Shown here: one piece after another, positions 25,195 to 37,704 of the stretch
Numbering within the stretch: the stretch's first letter is position 1
Layout: every line of letters begins with the position of its first letter
Assembly: GCA_037951105.1 (NCBI GenBank)
Contig: JBAMJV010011231.1
Location: 28,130-92,129 of the forward strand
DNA length: 64,000 nucleotides
Direction: 5' to 3'
Source of the DNA: Echinarachnius parma
Taxonomy: Eukaryota; Echinodermata; Echinoidea; Clypeasteroida; Echinarachniidae
The notes under the pieces: model-generated
Databases searched by the model: none
Told to the model about the DNA's origin: nothing
The model's input: the letters and a program-made list of their open reading frames with translations, nothing else
Program-made: the position numbers and the translations under genes

Positions 25195-25504
25195 CCCCGT
25201 GTTTCCCTCCACCCGAGATATCGTCGGCGATTCGTTGCAAGCCAGCTCTCTGGAGTGCGGTTGTAAGTCTGGTCAGCTGGTCCGATGAGCCCACTCCCTC
25301 CGCCCACGACCGAAGCATGCAGAGCGTGCCATAGGATGTAACACTAGCTCCTTGATGGTTGGTTTCGATGGCTCTTGTAACATCGGGGACGGACACTCCA
25401 AGCTCTTTCCCCAGTTTCTCGATGTGGATGTTATTAGTTAATGCATCAGCTACCTGAAGGAAAAAATCCGTGGTGTAGCCACGTAGCCTGCTCGAAGACG
25501 CCAT
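25195..25504 (-). CDS. NLR gene A, Death-domain exon with start codon
   Basis: Encodes about 103 residues beginning MASSSRLRG and ending in a Gly/Lys-rich tail (DDISGGGKHG). The pattern of LGKELGVSVPDVTRAI, a central MLRSWAEGVG and a closing LTTALQRAGLQRIADDI matches a Death-fold (Death) domain, which mediates homotypic contacts with adaptors in immune and apoptotic signalling. The ATG sits immediately after an acceptor-like TTCGTCCGTGTTAG, so the coding exon may begin exactly at the start codon behind a 5' UTR intron. The donor is GGGG|GTAAGT at 25194. It leaves one base of a codon, which the NACHT exon completes with GT to Gly, so Death-NACHT is one protein. The domain call rests on pattern, not on a profile search. 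Confidence 0.85.
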
Positions 25505-25599
25505 CTAACACGGACGAACAAAAGAAGCAAATCTATAAGTATTCAGAAATGTTCAATACAACAGTATAAAGTGTTTAATGCAACTCGGAGTCAGCTGCC

Positions 25600-26443
25600 G
25601 GGTCATTCCATGTCAAATCACCCAATGGATTTCATCGTACCCCCTTCAAATTTGTTCATATTTGGTATGTATGATATTTCAACCTTTCAAAGCGCAAATA
25701 TTTAAGTTTTATCCCAATCCGCCCAACGGTTTTGGCGCTATGGGCGATTCTTTGGGGGTAGTTTTGTCAAAAATGGGCGTGGGCACCGTTTTTCAAATCG
25801 CCATTGTCCGTTAACCGTTGGGTCAATTTATTTTGTAATGGTGTCATTGGACTGGAGATGTTATATGCAATCCATTTATGCCATTTGTTTTCATGCATGA
25901 GCGAGTTTGGATACGAAAGCGCAAATATTTAAGTTTTATCCCAATCCGCCCAACGGTTTTGGCGCTATGGGCGATTCTTTGGGGGTAGTTTTGTCAAAAA
26001 TGGGCGTGGGCACCGTTTTTCAAATCGCCATTGTCCGTTAACCGTTGGGTCAATTTATTTTTGTAATGGTGTCATTGGACTGGAGATGTTATATGCAATC
26101 CATTTATGCCATTTGTTTTTATGCATGAGCGAGTTTGGATACGATAACCTTTGACCTTGGGCTTCAACCTTTTGCTTAAATCTTGGCTTTATATAATATC
26201 TACAATATATGAAAGAATTGGAGATGTATTATTTCTTGTTTTTTCTACAGCCTTGTTTTAAGTTTGCAAATTTCATGTAAAATTGAATTATTTTAGACCT
26301 ACACCCATGTTCAAGAATTCTATAGGGGTGTATTGTATGAAAAAGACCTTTTCAAAGTCAGGATTAGAGCCTATTCACACTCTGGCTCACCACTGTTAAA
26401 TAGACCTGCTAATCCCCATACAATAGCAATCCAGACAAATGAC
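25600..26443. repeat. Dispersed repeat GGTCATTCCATGTCAAATC, copy 2, internally duplicated
   Basis: Homologous to 18147-18822. A unit of about 229 bp (AAAGCGCAAATATTTAAG to GAGCGAGTTTGGATACG) occurs twice in tandem here (about 25687-25916 and 25917-26150) but once in the other copy. Confidence 0.85.
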
Positions 26444-27482
26444 ATTCTAATGATACCACATGTTTCCAACCTGACAATGGCCCTGTTGCAGAAAGATATA
26501 AATCAATTGTGAGTCAGATCAAATGTTCTAAATGCACAAATCTGATTGGTTGAAACGCAGAAAATGTCTCTCCCTGCAACAGGGCCTAGGTGGAGATGTT
26601 TTCTTGAATAAAATCTTTCAAGTTCAAATTATTGCAAACTTGTACATCAATTATGAAAGCAAATATCTACAGGTATCCCTTTTCAATTAATTTAATGTTT
26701 CTATGCAACAGAAATTCATGCAATAGTAACATGATTTGCACTTGTAAACATTCAACCCTGATTATTTCCAACTAAACCAAACACAAAAACAATGCTGTTT
26801 GATATTCCACTCATTTTGATTTTTAATGGCACTTGTTTTTAAATGCATTAATTGCAATAAAAAAAACAGTGCAATTTGAAATTTCACAAACCATAAATAA
26901 TGCATTAAGCAAATGTGATGATTCACAGAAATGGACAGGCATGCGCAAGTTCTTGTGACTTTTGAAATTAGGTCATTTGTCTTTAATCTAAGCTCTTTCA
27001 TAGCATGAAGAGATAAGTATCTCTGATTTTCACACATGGTGTACAAAACAACTGTAGAAATATTGTGGTAAGATCAAATCTTAAACAATCATTGGTTATA
27101 AAATTATGAGCAGTTGTCAAGAGGGTAGTTACTGTTTGTGTTTGGTATAGTTGGAAAGAATCAGGTTTGAATTTGTACAGATTGCAAATCATGTTAATAT
27201 TGCATGAATTTCTGATGCATAGAAACATTAAATTCATTGAAAAGGGATACCTGTATATATTTGCTTTCATAATTGATGTACAAGTTTGCAATTTGAACTT
27301 GAACTTGAAAGATTTTATTCAAGAAAAAATCTCCACCTAGGCCCTGTTGCAGAGAGAGACATTTTCTGCATTTCAACCAATCATATGTGTGCATTTAGAA
27401 CATTTGATCTGACTCACAATTGATTTATCTCTTTCTGCAACAGGGCCATTGTCAGGTTGGAAACATGTGGTATCATTAGGAG
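26444..27482. mobile_element. 1-kb fold-back element with nested GGCCCTGTTGCAG hairpins
   Basis: Ends CTAATGATACCACATGTTTC and its complement; arms of about 280 bp (26444-26725 and 27195-27482) include a GGCCCTGTTGCAGAAAGA...GCAACAGGGCC MITE in each arm. The middle is AT-rich and non-coding. Confidence 0.85.
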
Positions 27483-28173
27483 TGTAAACCGTGAAAGTTC
27501 AAGGAAACAAAAAGATATGGGACGTTGTAAAAATGAACATGAAGGAATAATTGGGAAACTCCAACGATGGCAACATACATTGCGAATTGAGCAGTTCCCC
27601 AGCAACAACAACACCAACAACAAACAAACGAAATATACACCCCCTTCGTTGAGCAGCGCTCCTTATAACATTATTCAAGACCTTATGGCAGCAAACGGGA
27701 ATGCTGTGAGGTGCCCCAAACCCTGGCTAAACATTTGATGAGTAGATGATGGACATGAAATAAGAAACTGCTGATATCCAATGGAGCAGTAGCCCAATGA
27801 CTTTTTCTCAGGAGTCACTAACATCATTATAATTAATAGTTTACACTTAGTCATGGTAGTGATTGTCGCCTTGAGACGTATTACATGATTATCAATAAAT
27901 TGAATAATATTTTGGATTACCTAATTATCACGAGCGAAAGATCACTGTGGAACTCGATACTTAAAAGTCACAATGTCAAAACGTATCGCCTTGTCTTCTT
28001 GCTGATGGTAAGATAAAGAAAAGGGCATCTGGCAAACTGCTAAATGCACATAACAATACCCAATCTAACAAAACTTCATATCGTTGTAGGGTAAACTCTT
28101 CCTACAACCTCTAACCCATCTTGGTAGAGGGGTGGCGGTGCCACTAGCTGTAAGCATGATATTTGGTGCTTAC

Positions 28174-28430
28174 CTGATCTGCTGATTCCCATTTATTCTC
28201 CTTCACAAGTCGTGGATCTCATTATTCATGTTATTCGCCCGCCATTCGTCGCTCCAGCACCACAAACACAAAAGGAAATATATATCATCTATCGGTAGAC
28301 TTTATGTCGAATCAACTAGTTATTTTATCCGCGATCCACATTTCTCCAAAGTTCATCAAATCACGGAACACCAAATAGCCATGATAGATGTGGTATTATA
28401 CTTCCGTAATCCGTAGTCAATATTACTACA
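28174..28430 (-). promoter_or_regulatory. Possible 5' UTR exon and promoter region of gene A
   Basis: On the minus strand GGGAATCAGCAGATCAG|GTAAGC gives a strong donor at 28173, upstream of the acceptor that abuts the gene A start codon (25505). A TATAAATA-like word lies about 30-50 bases upstream of 28430. The stretch has no coding content, fitting a leader exon. The right limit is a guess; evidence is a single splice signal plus position. Confidence 0.3.
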
Positions 28431-28914
28431 ATGAATCCATATCCTTATTATGTAAATTTGTTTGTATTTATAAGTTGATAAACTAGACTATCTCTGGTAG
28501 CTTTTCGTTTAGGTTCTGTTACGCGATTTAAATATAAAAGCAGTTCAGAATGTCATCAACACATACGCCTCCAGGCGGTACGTCTCCAAATTATTCTATA
28601 TAGCGTTTCACTGCGTTTGCGAGACATGATGACCGTAGCATTGCATGTAAACTATTGACTCATATATTGTTGCTGTATCATTTGAAATACGAAGCACAAT
28701 GTAATACGCACAGTCACTGCGTGCACACATATTCGTTGCATATAATAAATCATGCATTCTTGCACGACGTGTATATAATTAACATAATAACTATGACCAG
28801 TGGCGTAGCTATGACAGCTTTAGTCCTTGGGGGAATGCAGGGAGTAATCATCAGTGGTTATCTTAGGGTAGTAGGTCTATGATTAGGGATAGTTTGAAAA
28901 CAGAAATGTGTCAC

Positions 28915-29075
28915 ACATGGGCCCCGTTGCAGAAAGAGATGCAATATATATTGTAAAGTTGCATTAATTACAAAGTCAGATCATATGACTTAACTGCGAA
29001 AATCTGATTGGTTGAAATGCACAAATTTTCTGACTTGCAAATAATTATTGCGACATACAATCGACTGCAACATGA
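28915..29075. mobile_element. GGGCCCCGTTGCAGAAAGA MITE, decayed right end
   Basis: Begins GGGCCCCGTTGCAGAAAGAG and contains AATCTGATTGGTTGAAA as in the complete copy at 37909-38066, but the right terminus has diverged. Confidence 0.7.
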
Positions 29076-29317
29076 TATGTGTACAATTTATTACATTCAC
29101 ATTCACAAGTAAATGTTAGTGCTTGTAAAAGATTCAGTTTCCATTTCTTTATAGCATGAATTATTTACTAACATTTTTCAACTTAAGCTAGACTAAAAAA
29201 GATAAACAAATTACCAGCAACCAGTGAAACCACATCTGTGGAGTTTGACAATAACATTGATGATATAGTCACACACCCCCTCTGATTGTTCTCCTCATTG
29301 GACATCCAGACAAAGGA

Positions 29318-30088
29318 GGGCAATTCCACGGAAACGGAAGGACATTCAGACGCAATTTTTGAAATTTAATCAAATAATTCCAGGATCCTGCTTATGATTC
29401 ATCATTGTACATAACATTTCTGAGACTCTTGGTGGGACACCTTTGATTTCCTATTTTATTTTTTTTTGGTTACATTACGTTTATTAGATATGGACACTAA
29501 TGAGGCCGGTAACGGAAGGACGGCAAAATGGACATGGATTTTCAAGTTCTTTAGTTATGATCCAATCTCTGTGAAGTTTCAAATGCTATCATGTTATATT
29601 GGCTCATAGTCCATTCCCTAAGGTTCAAAGAGTATTACAACATTTATTTGACAAAATATATCTATTGGTATATTAATTACAAGAAGTTAATTGCTTCACT
29701 GTTCGGTAACGGAAGGACAGTAACGGAAGGACAGAGTTTTTGATTCATTACAAATATACTTCTCAAACAACTGAAATTTTAATGTGAACACATATTGTGA
29801 TATCCAATCATCCAATTTGGTACCTTAAAACAGAAAAATACTAGAAAGGAATGCAAAAAATGAAGAAAATCTAGAAATAGGCACTGTGTAGTCCCATGTG
29901 TATGGGTTCATGTATGGTGTCTGTTTCTCCTATCAGGAGACGCCCAATATTTTGTTTAATCATGTAAACTGAAAGATATCATTATGTGATCATGATTTAT
30001 GAAAACATTATCCAGAAAAAATAAACAAGATCAGAAATAATCCTCATTTGATTTTTCCACTTTTGGCTCATTTGGCGTGGAATTGCCC
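29318..30088. mobile_element. GGTAACGGAAGGACA-array element, copy 2 (0.77 kb)
   Basis: Same GGGCAATTCCACG / CGTGGAATTGCCC ends as copy 1, with four or five copies of the oligomer (near 29331, 29509, 29705, 29720). The segment CAAATAATTCCAGGATCCTGC is shared with copy 1. Confidence 0.85.
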
Positions 30089-31285
30089 AGGATGTTTAAC
30101 ATTCCAATGTAATGGTTGAACATGTCACCATTAATATTATCTTTGGAGATCTCATAGTACTATTCATGGTCAGAGGACATAATATTACTCGTGTCATGTT
30201 AAACTATTTAATTTGAATGTTCATCTTTGAGGAGAAACAATTAACTTATCCCTGGTGGTGCATGACAACAATCAATGTGCTAGTAAAATTTCACTGATGT
30301 GGTAGGCTTTTACTTGTAAGTGGTAATTTTATGTCTTTTAATCTAGCTTAATTTGATAAATTCAGTATAATGCCTGCCATGGTGTTAGTTGTGAAGTATA
30401 CATCCCGAAGGTGCCCCATTGCTTGGTGTACATGTACATTATGCATACTATACCACTATTATTAATTTTCAGTATGTGTAAATAATGAGGCCGCAATGCA
30501 TGAATTGTGATCGATTCCCTAACCCTAACTCTATTGTAAACATAATAAAGGAATATATATCCACAACCGCTGGGGTACGAAGTTCACGCTGCATGATATA
30601 ATTAAAATCGAGTTGCTCCAGTCAAATAACGATAGAATAGGATCAGTGATGTGTGTGTATTTGCATGCATTCTTTTTTGTCGGAACGATATTTGTTGGCG
30701 TAGTTGTTTGCTCTTGAAATAATTATATTGTTTCTGTATAATGCATAGTCCAATGGCATATACAGAACATTGATACACAGGGGCTTTCTGGATGTGAAAT
30801 GAGTCGTCATTGTGTACATGGGATTCCAAAGGGAGCAGCGTGTGCCATAAGGCTATTTTATTCCTGTGTTTACATTTTGTGTATTGTGTTTGTAGCATCC
30901 AAACAAAGGTTGGGGGTTGCCTGGATCCGCCTCAATAGTGGCGTAGCTACAGGGGGAGGGAGGGGGAGGGGTAGGGGGGTGAACGTGTCCCCAATAATTT
31001 GACAAAAAACAATAATATTCATCGGGGTAAACATTCTGAAAAAAAATTAGATATATAAAAGCGTGGCCCCCGCTGCCAACCCATAAGGTGTAGCTTGTTT
31101 TGTTTTGTCAAGGGTCGTGGGGGGGGGGGGGGGGGGGGGGAGGGGGGCATGTATAATGTGGGCTACCATTGTATTTGTAATAATTATGTTTTAATGATGT
31201 TCGAACTTATCTTCATACACAACACACGCCAATTAATAAGGCTATAGACAATGGAAACAACATCATTAATCTGTTTGAAACTTAG
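30089..31285. other. Intergenic stretch with a GTGGCGTAGCTAC fragment and poly-G
   Basis: No gene seen. AGTGGCGTAGCTACAGGGGG at about 30939 and a run of about 20 G at 31120-31140 are MITE-like; GTGGCGTAGC also occurs at 28800 and inverted near 18943 and 37643. Confidence 0.5.
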
Positions 31286-31289
31286 TATA

Positions 31290-31985
31290 ATAAAACCGTT
31301 AATCCAAAACTATATTTCGATTTCAACAATGCAAGAACAATATAATGTATTGTTTACTTGAACACCTGCTATAGGTGCATTCCTGCACCAACGTGATGTA
31401 CATGTTATGTTATACCGCTAATCCCTCATAAGTATATTTATTTAAAAAACACAAGAACGTTGAACTGAAATGTATACTTTTAAACATGCTGGAGGTGAAA
31501 TCCTGCACCATAATGATGTACATGTTTATTATTAGATTATTTATATATAACCGCTAATCCCACATAAGTATTATCAGTTCAAAAACATATAAACATTGAA
31601 CTGAAATGTTTACTTCTAAAATTGCTTGATGAGCAATCATGCACCATAGATATGTACATGTTATTCAATAAGTATTTCATATAATTTTAACCGCCAATCC
31701 CACATGAGTATTTTTCATTTCATAAACACAATAACATTGAATTAAATTGTTTTCTTTGCAACATGCTTGAAAAGCAAGTCTACACCATAGTAATGTACAT
31801 GTTATTTTATATAACCGCTAATCCCTCATACGTATTTGTACTTAAAACACACAGTAACATTGAACTAAAATGTTACATTTTAAGCATGCTTGAGGTGCAA
31901 TCCTGCACCGTAATAATGTACATGTTATTTAACATAATTATATTTAATATATAACAACTAATCCCACATAAGTAATTTTACTTCA
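31290..31985 (+). repeat. Diverged tandem repeat, about 120-140 bp period
   Basis: About five units, each with ATGTACATGTTAT, ACCGCTAATCCC(T/A)CATAAGTAT, a CATTGAACTGAAATGT-like word and TGC(A/T)CCATA. Unit starts near 31385, 31505, 31635, 31780 and 31905. Confidence 0.8.
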
Positions 31986-33555
31986 AAAACATAAGATAAA
32001 TACTTAAATACTTAATAATATAAAGCTCTAAGAGATGATTTTCAATCATCTTAGGCGCTATCATAAATCGCTAACATTATTATTATCAAGATTGAACTGA
32101 AATGTTTACAGCTGGAGTAATTGTTCTTCTTGCGGTTTGGAGATATGATCGGCATTTGTAAGGCCTTCATCAGTCACAGAGATACCGATCATTGATTTGA
32201 TGATGATAGTAGTTTGTCACATGTGGGACATTAAGATATTCAATCCCATATATTGCCATTGAATATTGCTCAAGTTGTTCAGTCGCATGATACCGTAACA
32301 ATTCCTTTTGAAGGAAAGAAAACATTAACATTAATCATCAAATCCAAAATATGTACACTGTGATAACCATTTATAGTAATGCAATATTTTATGTTAAATT
32401 ATAATGCAAAACTGTTTTGCATTATGATTTAACATAACTTCCTGCATTTCTAAATATTCAATGAAGCTTGACGTGATAATCTGAGGGGTATCGATCTTTG
32501 ATTTTGATGATGATTGCTCAACTTGTTTAAGTAAACATGATACCGTAACACTTTCTTTTGAAAGGAAATGAAACATTAGCCATGAGCTCCAAAATATGTT
32601 CGCTGTGACATTTACCTTTTGAAATGCAATATGTTATGTTGAATTAAAAAGCAAACCAAAACAGTCCACAGCATTCAATAAAACTTGACATTTATTTTGA
32701 ATGCAAGCCTGATGTCAAATTTGATTTCTAGTTTAACTTAGAACAGAACGTTTTTTAGTTTCAAGTCTGTCACATTAAATTAATTACTTTATTTGCTTCA
32801 CATATTGGAACCATAGGGGGTATAATGGGGCATAGATGGAGCCTCTGCCTCTTCTACCTTCTGCCCCTCTCCTGCCTAAACATAAGGGGAAGCAGGAGAA
32901 CAGCTAGCCCCATTAGTTTGAACGGAAAACAAAAGAGTAAATAATGCATATCATACACATGCCATGCGGATACAGACAATAACTTTGATATATTATGGCA
33001 CAAGCAAAATAATTGATATGCAATTTTAATGAATGAATTTTGTATACCAAAAAACAACGGGTCGAAACATTTATTAAATTAAATCTGATTGGTTCAGTCT
33101 GTTAACGTGGCTACATATTATTTTGGAAACACACAAAATAGTCATCCAGATAATAGACAGTAATAGATATTCAAACCAAGCTTTGCATTCATTCAACACA
33201 AAAATCCCCGAAGAAGCCTTATTATGGGCGAACATTTAGACATAAAACAATGTTTTCACACGGTGTTTTATTTTAACTTTTCGCGGTAATGTTACATACA
33301 GTAATATATAGACACGTCACAAACGAAATGATTAACGGGTCGAACAATTTAGTTAAAACAGATTGTTTGTGGTCTGTTTATGTGGCTACGTATTTAGTAT
33401 ATTTACATTACAGCGCTAATGATGCTTCCTTTCGAACACCAGTAAAACTTAAGTTTCCTTTCTGTAAAGACTATTTGCTCTCGGTAACACACACACACAT
33501 ATAACATATAACATTTTTTCAAGTACACTTAAAACACATGCTGTATAGAGTACAG
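31986..33555. other. AT-rich non-coding stretch
   Basis: Two loosely similar segments around 32230-32340 and 32500-32640 (TGATACCGTAACA, CTTTTGAAAGGAAA, AAAATATGT) suggest an old duplication. No exon or element boundaries recognised. Confidence 0.4.
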
Positions 33556-33559
33556 AAGC

Positions 33560-33915
33560 TATGACTTCATAAAAATCTGTTTTTAGAATTTTCGAATTTG
33601 AACTTCATTTTCCGAAAGAGCATAAAAAATTATGTCCAAATACCGAAAATCAATTGAATATGTTAAGTATTGGCGGAGATATGCCCATCCGAATGAATGT
33701 TTTTGTTAATAGGCAATCAGTGTTATATTGCTCTGGCTCTTAACTTTATGAACCAGAGCACTATAACACTGATTGCCCATTGAGGTAAAATTCATTCGGA
33801 TGGGCATATCTCAGCCAATACTTAACATATTCAATTGATTTTCGGTATTTGGACGTTATTTTGTATGCTCTTTCGGAAATTGAAGTTCCAATTTGAAAAT
33901 TCTAAACATAGATGT
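33560..33915. mobile_element. Palindromic MITE (CGGATGGGCATATCTC arms)
   Basis: GAGATATGCCCATCCGAATG pairs with CATTCGGATGGGCATATCTC, TTCCGAAAGAGCATA with its complement, and the centre is CAGTGTTATA...TATAACACTG. About 355 bp. Confidence 0.85.
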
Positions 33916-33969
33916 TTGATGACGTCACACTTCACCACTCTATCTTTCAACAGTATAATCATTTGTGCA

Positions 33970-34155
33970 TACGATGTATATTAAACAAATATACCATGCA
34001 CTGAGAGCCTCTAGTTGAAATTATGGATTCCGAGGTGACAGGAAAAGCACTATGTTCTGAGGGTCGTAGACCCGAAGAACATAGTGCTTTTTCTGTCACC
34101 GAGGAATCCATAATTTTACTAGTGGCTCGAAATAGTGCATGATATATTTGTTTTA
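33970..34155. mobile_element. Palindromic MITE (AAGCACTATGTTCT arms)
   Basis: AAAAGCACTATGTTC and GAACATAGTGCTTTT pair around a short loop; the arms continue with ATTATGGATTCC / GGAATCCATAAT and TATACCATGCACT / AGTGCATGATATA. Confidence 0.85.
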
Positions 34156-35247
34156 TATCCTTCGCATAATCATAATTATCGCAAAAACAAATGATTTCTA
34201 TTAAATTAAAGAAAAATATAAAGAAAAACAAAACATTGATCATAGAACCATCACTGCACTGACTATGTTCTGTTTGTGACACTGACCCCCTTTGCGCAAT
34301 AGTCCTAGCGCAGAGCGCGTATTGCGCTATCTTTCCATTCATGGTTACGCGCCTTAACAACTAATGCGCACCCAATTGCAAAACGCGCGCATCAAAATGA
34401 ATAATGAAACCTGCTTTACATACTACACACGTGTTTATTGTATGGAGAAAATACATTACACATACAGCTAGTGCAGTGCATACCGCGGCCGATTGTTAAA
34501 TGACGAATTAGTGTCACGACCACAGAAGGACAACGATGCACAATGTGCACCATTGTCGTAATTTTAAAATTCGAATACTGCTACGTTATACATGAAATGC
34601 ATCTCTAGAATATTCTTTGGAACTTATTGATATTCACGGGTGAAAATATGCTGTATTTCTTTTTTTAAAACGCTTTGAGAAATCTCGTCGAGCATCTTTC
34701 GCAAGCTAAAACAAGACCTCTGCTCGCAGGGAAGTTTTATAACACGCATCTCTATGGGCTCAATATGATCACCCGGCGTTTATGACGTCATTCATGGAAT
34801 AGCATTTACTATTCCATGAATGACGTCACGCATAGCACATTTTTCTCCATGGGCATTACTATGTTTGGTCACATGACGCTATGTAGACCAATCAATGAAC
34901 AGGATTTCATTCATGTAGGATATAAACAGTACTATACTATACAAACACTAATTTAAATAAATGTTTCATAGGCCCATGAGACAGTATTCTTGAATCATGT
35001 TCTCAAATAAACCTTTCTAATAGAAAATACACAATTTTCAAAGACACTTACATACATGTATAGGGTATGATAGGCACGAATATACATTATATAATTAGTA
35101 ATTTATAAGTTTGCATATTACTTACAAATCTATAAAGGCATACTGCCGATATTGATTACACTATAAACGCTAACACAAAGTACAATGTGATACTGCAATA
35201 ATGCAATATCATGACACCGGTTACTTGAATCACCTTTTCAAATTACT
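34156..35247. other. Non-coding stretch with a short palindrome
   Basis: Only a TGACGTCATTCATGGAATAG hairpin (about 34782-34830) is clear. CpG is locally more frequent at 34250-34560. No exon recognised. Confidence 0.45.
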
Positions 35248-35415
35248 ACAATGAAACCTTGTAATAACGAGCACCGTGGGTCCATTGAACTTACATTCTT
35301 GTATCAGATATCGCGTTGTATAAAATATATTATAGAACCTAGACCTGGAAAAGGGGTCTCGCTATAATGAGGTAGCTCGTCATAACAAAGCTCGTTATAA
35401 AGGGGTTCCACTGTA
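35248..35415. mobile_element. Small MITE with pogo/Tigger-like ends
   Basis: Left end ACAATGAAACC...AATAACGAGC and right end GCTCGTTATAAAGG...TTCCACTGT are inverted and flanked by TA. The CAGTGGAACC...ATAACGAG form is typical of pogo-group elements; the assignment is by terminal resemblance only. Confidence 0.6.
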
Positions 35416-35924
35416 TTTTGAATATAATGCACAACACTTTCAAGTACACTTTCATACACATAATATGGATCTAATTTGTTATCCGTATATTTTGTCATAT
35501 TACTTCCAAATCGGAAGGTACATTGTTTTCATTGAGCACACAAGGAACATTAACTTAAATCATAATTCCATACTTGTCACATATGTACATTGGATAAGCA
35601 TGGGATATACTTCACATTCAAAATTGAATATGGATAGTAATGAATGCATATTCATGACATAAACTAATCAACATTTTAAAATTGTAATTTGAATAGTCCA
35701 TGTGCGCATATATACGATGTATTTATACAATACTTACTATATACACAAACACTAAATAATACAAATTAAAGTTTCGTTGGCCCATACACATTTTTTTAAG
35801 CCATTATTCCAAATACAAGCGCTGAACAATAATCATACAATCACACCGAGATAGCCTCTTATATGTATTTGAATTGTTCTTGCATCAAAATATTAATCAA
35901 TCTCCCCATCTAATCAGCTAAGTA

Positions 35925-36800
35925 TCCATCGTGGATCCACCCATACATAGGACACATTTGTCGACCTATCCATCCATTCACCCACCCTTTTATCCATCCG
36001 ACCATTTATCCATCCATACACCTATCCATCCTTCCACCAGCCCAACCACTAATGACATTCATCCAACCAGCCATCCATCATGCACATTCACCCTAAATCC
36101 ATCCACCGTCAAATAGTTCTTCTTACAAGTCTATCCGTCCACCCAACATCCTATTTATACACCGATCCATACAATCTACATCTATCCATCCATTTGTTTA
36201 CCCATCAACTCATCTATCTACCCATCGTCACATGTATCTATTCATCCATCTATCCATCCGCCCATCTATTCATACAATAATACATTCATCCATCCTGCAT
36301 CCATTGATCGTCCGTTCCACCAATATATACATCCGTTCATCTATCCACCCACCTACCCATCCATCCAACAATTCACCAACCAACCAAACAACCAGCCAAC
36401 CAACCTACCAACCAACCAATTAGCCAACCAACCAACCAACCGACCAACCGACCAACCGACCAACCGACCAACCGACCAACCGACCAACCGACCGACCGAC
36501 CAACCGACCGACCAACCAGCCGACCGACCAACCAACCGACCGACCAACCAACCGACCGACCAACCAACCGACCGACCAACCAACCGACCGACCAACCAAC
36601 CAACCGACCAACCAACCAACCGACCAACCAACCAATCAACCAACCAACCAACCAACCAACCAACCAACCAACCGACCAACCAACCAACATGACCAACCAA
36701 CCAATCAACCAACCAACCATCCATCCAACCAACCCACCAATTCACCCATCCACCGACCCATCCATCTAGCCATCTATCCAGCCATTCATTGACCCACCCT
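35925..36800 (+). repeat. CCAT-rich then (CCAAC/CCGAC)n simple repeat
   Basis: Degenerate CCAT/CCATC tract to about 36365, then almost pure ACCAACC/GACCAACC arrays to about 36710, then CCAT again. The Gly-Trp-Leu-Val frames on the minus strand are repeat translations. Confidence 0.95.
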
Positions 36801-36829
36801 TACATCCATCAATCAGCTATCCATCCAGC

Positions 36830-37700
36830 CAGCAAGCCATCTAGTTAATATAGTAAAACAAAGTGTAAAGTAAATCACTTTTGATAATAATACCTCTTCC
36901 TGGAGATATATCATCATGCCAGCTACATTATGTCGACTTAAATGACCTTGTGTAAATGACAATTGAATGCACTTTTTGTCTATGATAATTATACAGTCAT
37001 ACAAATTTACCAATAAAATGATAAGCGATGGAATCTCGACACTTACTTTATCTAAATCACGATATTACTCGAGAAATTAATATGCATGCGGAAAATATCA
37101 CTCGATCCTATTATGATTTTACTGCTAGGGCCGAACAAGTTTGCAAACGCTATATACCTACAACTAATATTGTATAAACCGAAATCGAATTTTCAAAATA
37201 CTGGCTTCAAATTGGATGTTTAGACAGATATCATAGTCGTCATACCTTGAAGTGTCGTTATAGAATATTATTAAGGCTGGCATCACAAAGATGGTACATG
37301 TAAACCATGGTCTGGATTAAAAGCGATTTGCCGCCATTTATCATGTTTATAAACTGACTTCTTTAACAACGTGGAAGCCACCATATTTGCCAAATGAAGG
37401 TCAATATTCTCAGATAGTGAATGTTGGCAAGCATCAATTTATAAACAATGTGGAAACTACCGGTTTTGCTATTGAATGAAGGTCAATATATCTCAGATGG
37501 TGAATCTCATTTGGTGCCGCTGGTTGGCAAGCACCAACATTACCAAATGCATATCCACATAAGTGGAAATCCTTCATAATGTAAATAATTACATAGCGCA
37601 TGTCCCTCCTGAGAAGCGGGCCCCCAATCAGTCCAACCACGCTACGCCACTGGAAACCATGGTACACAAACCTGTGTACAATATTCAGCTATGAAACTAT
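36830..37700. other. Non-coding stretch with a short tandem duplication
   Basis: About 37370-37445 and 37446-37530 share ATGAAGGTCAATAT, TCTCAGAT and GTTGGCAAGCA. No exon could be supported, although the 3' end of gene B should lie somewhere between here and about 28.5 kb. Confidence 0.4.
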
Positions 37701-37704
37701 TTGT

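Noticed and set aside
33959..34360. 133-codon minus-strand frame
   Set aside because: Half of it crosses a palindromic MITE and the rest shows no domain or splice context.
36353..36745. 130-codon Gly-Trp-Leu-Val repeat frame
   Set aside because: Arises from the CCAAC/CCGAC simple repeat and is open in more than one frame.
36813..37013. Possible gene B exon reading HLSRHNVAGMMIYLQEE before a GTATTA donor
   Set aside because: The frame required by the phase of the preceding exon (ending at 38394) hits a stop, and the donor is weak.
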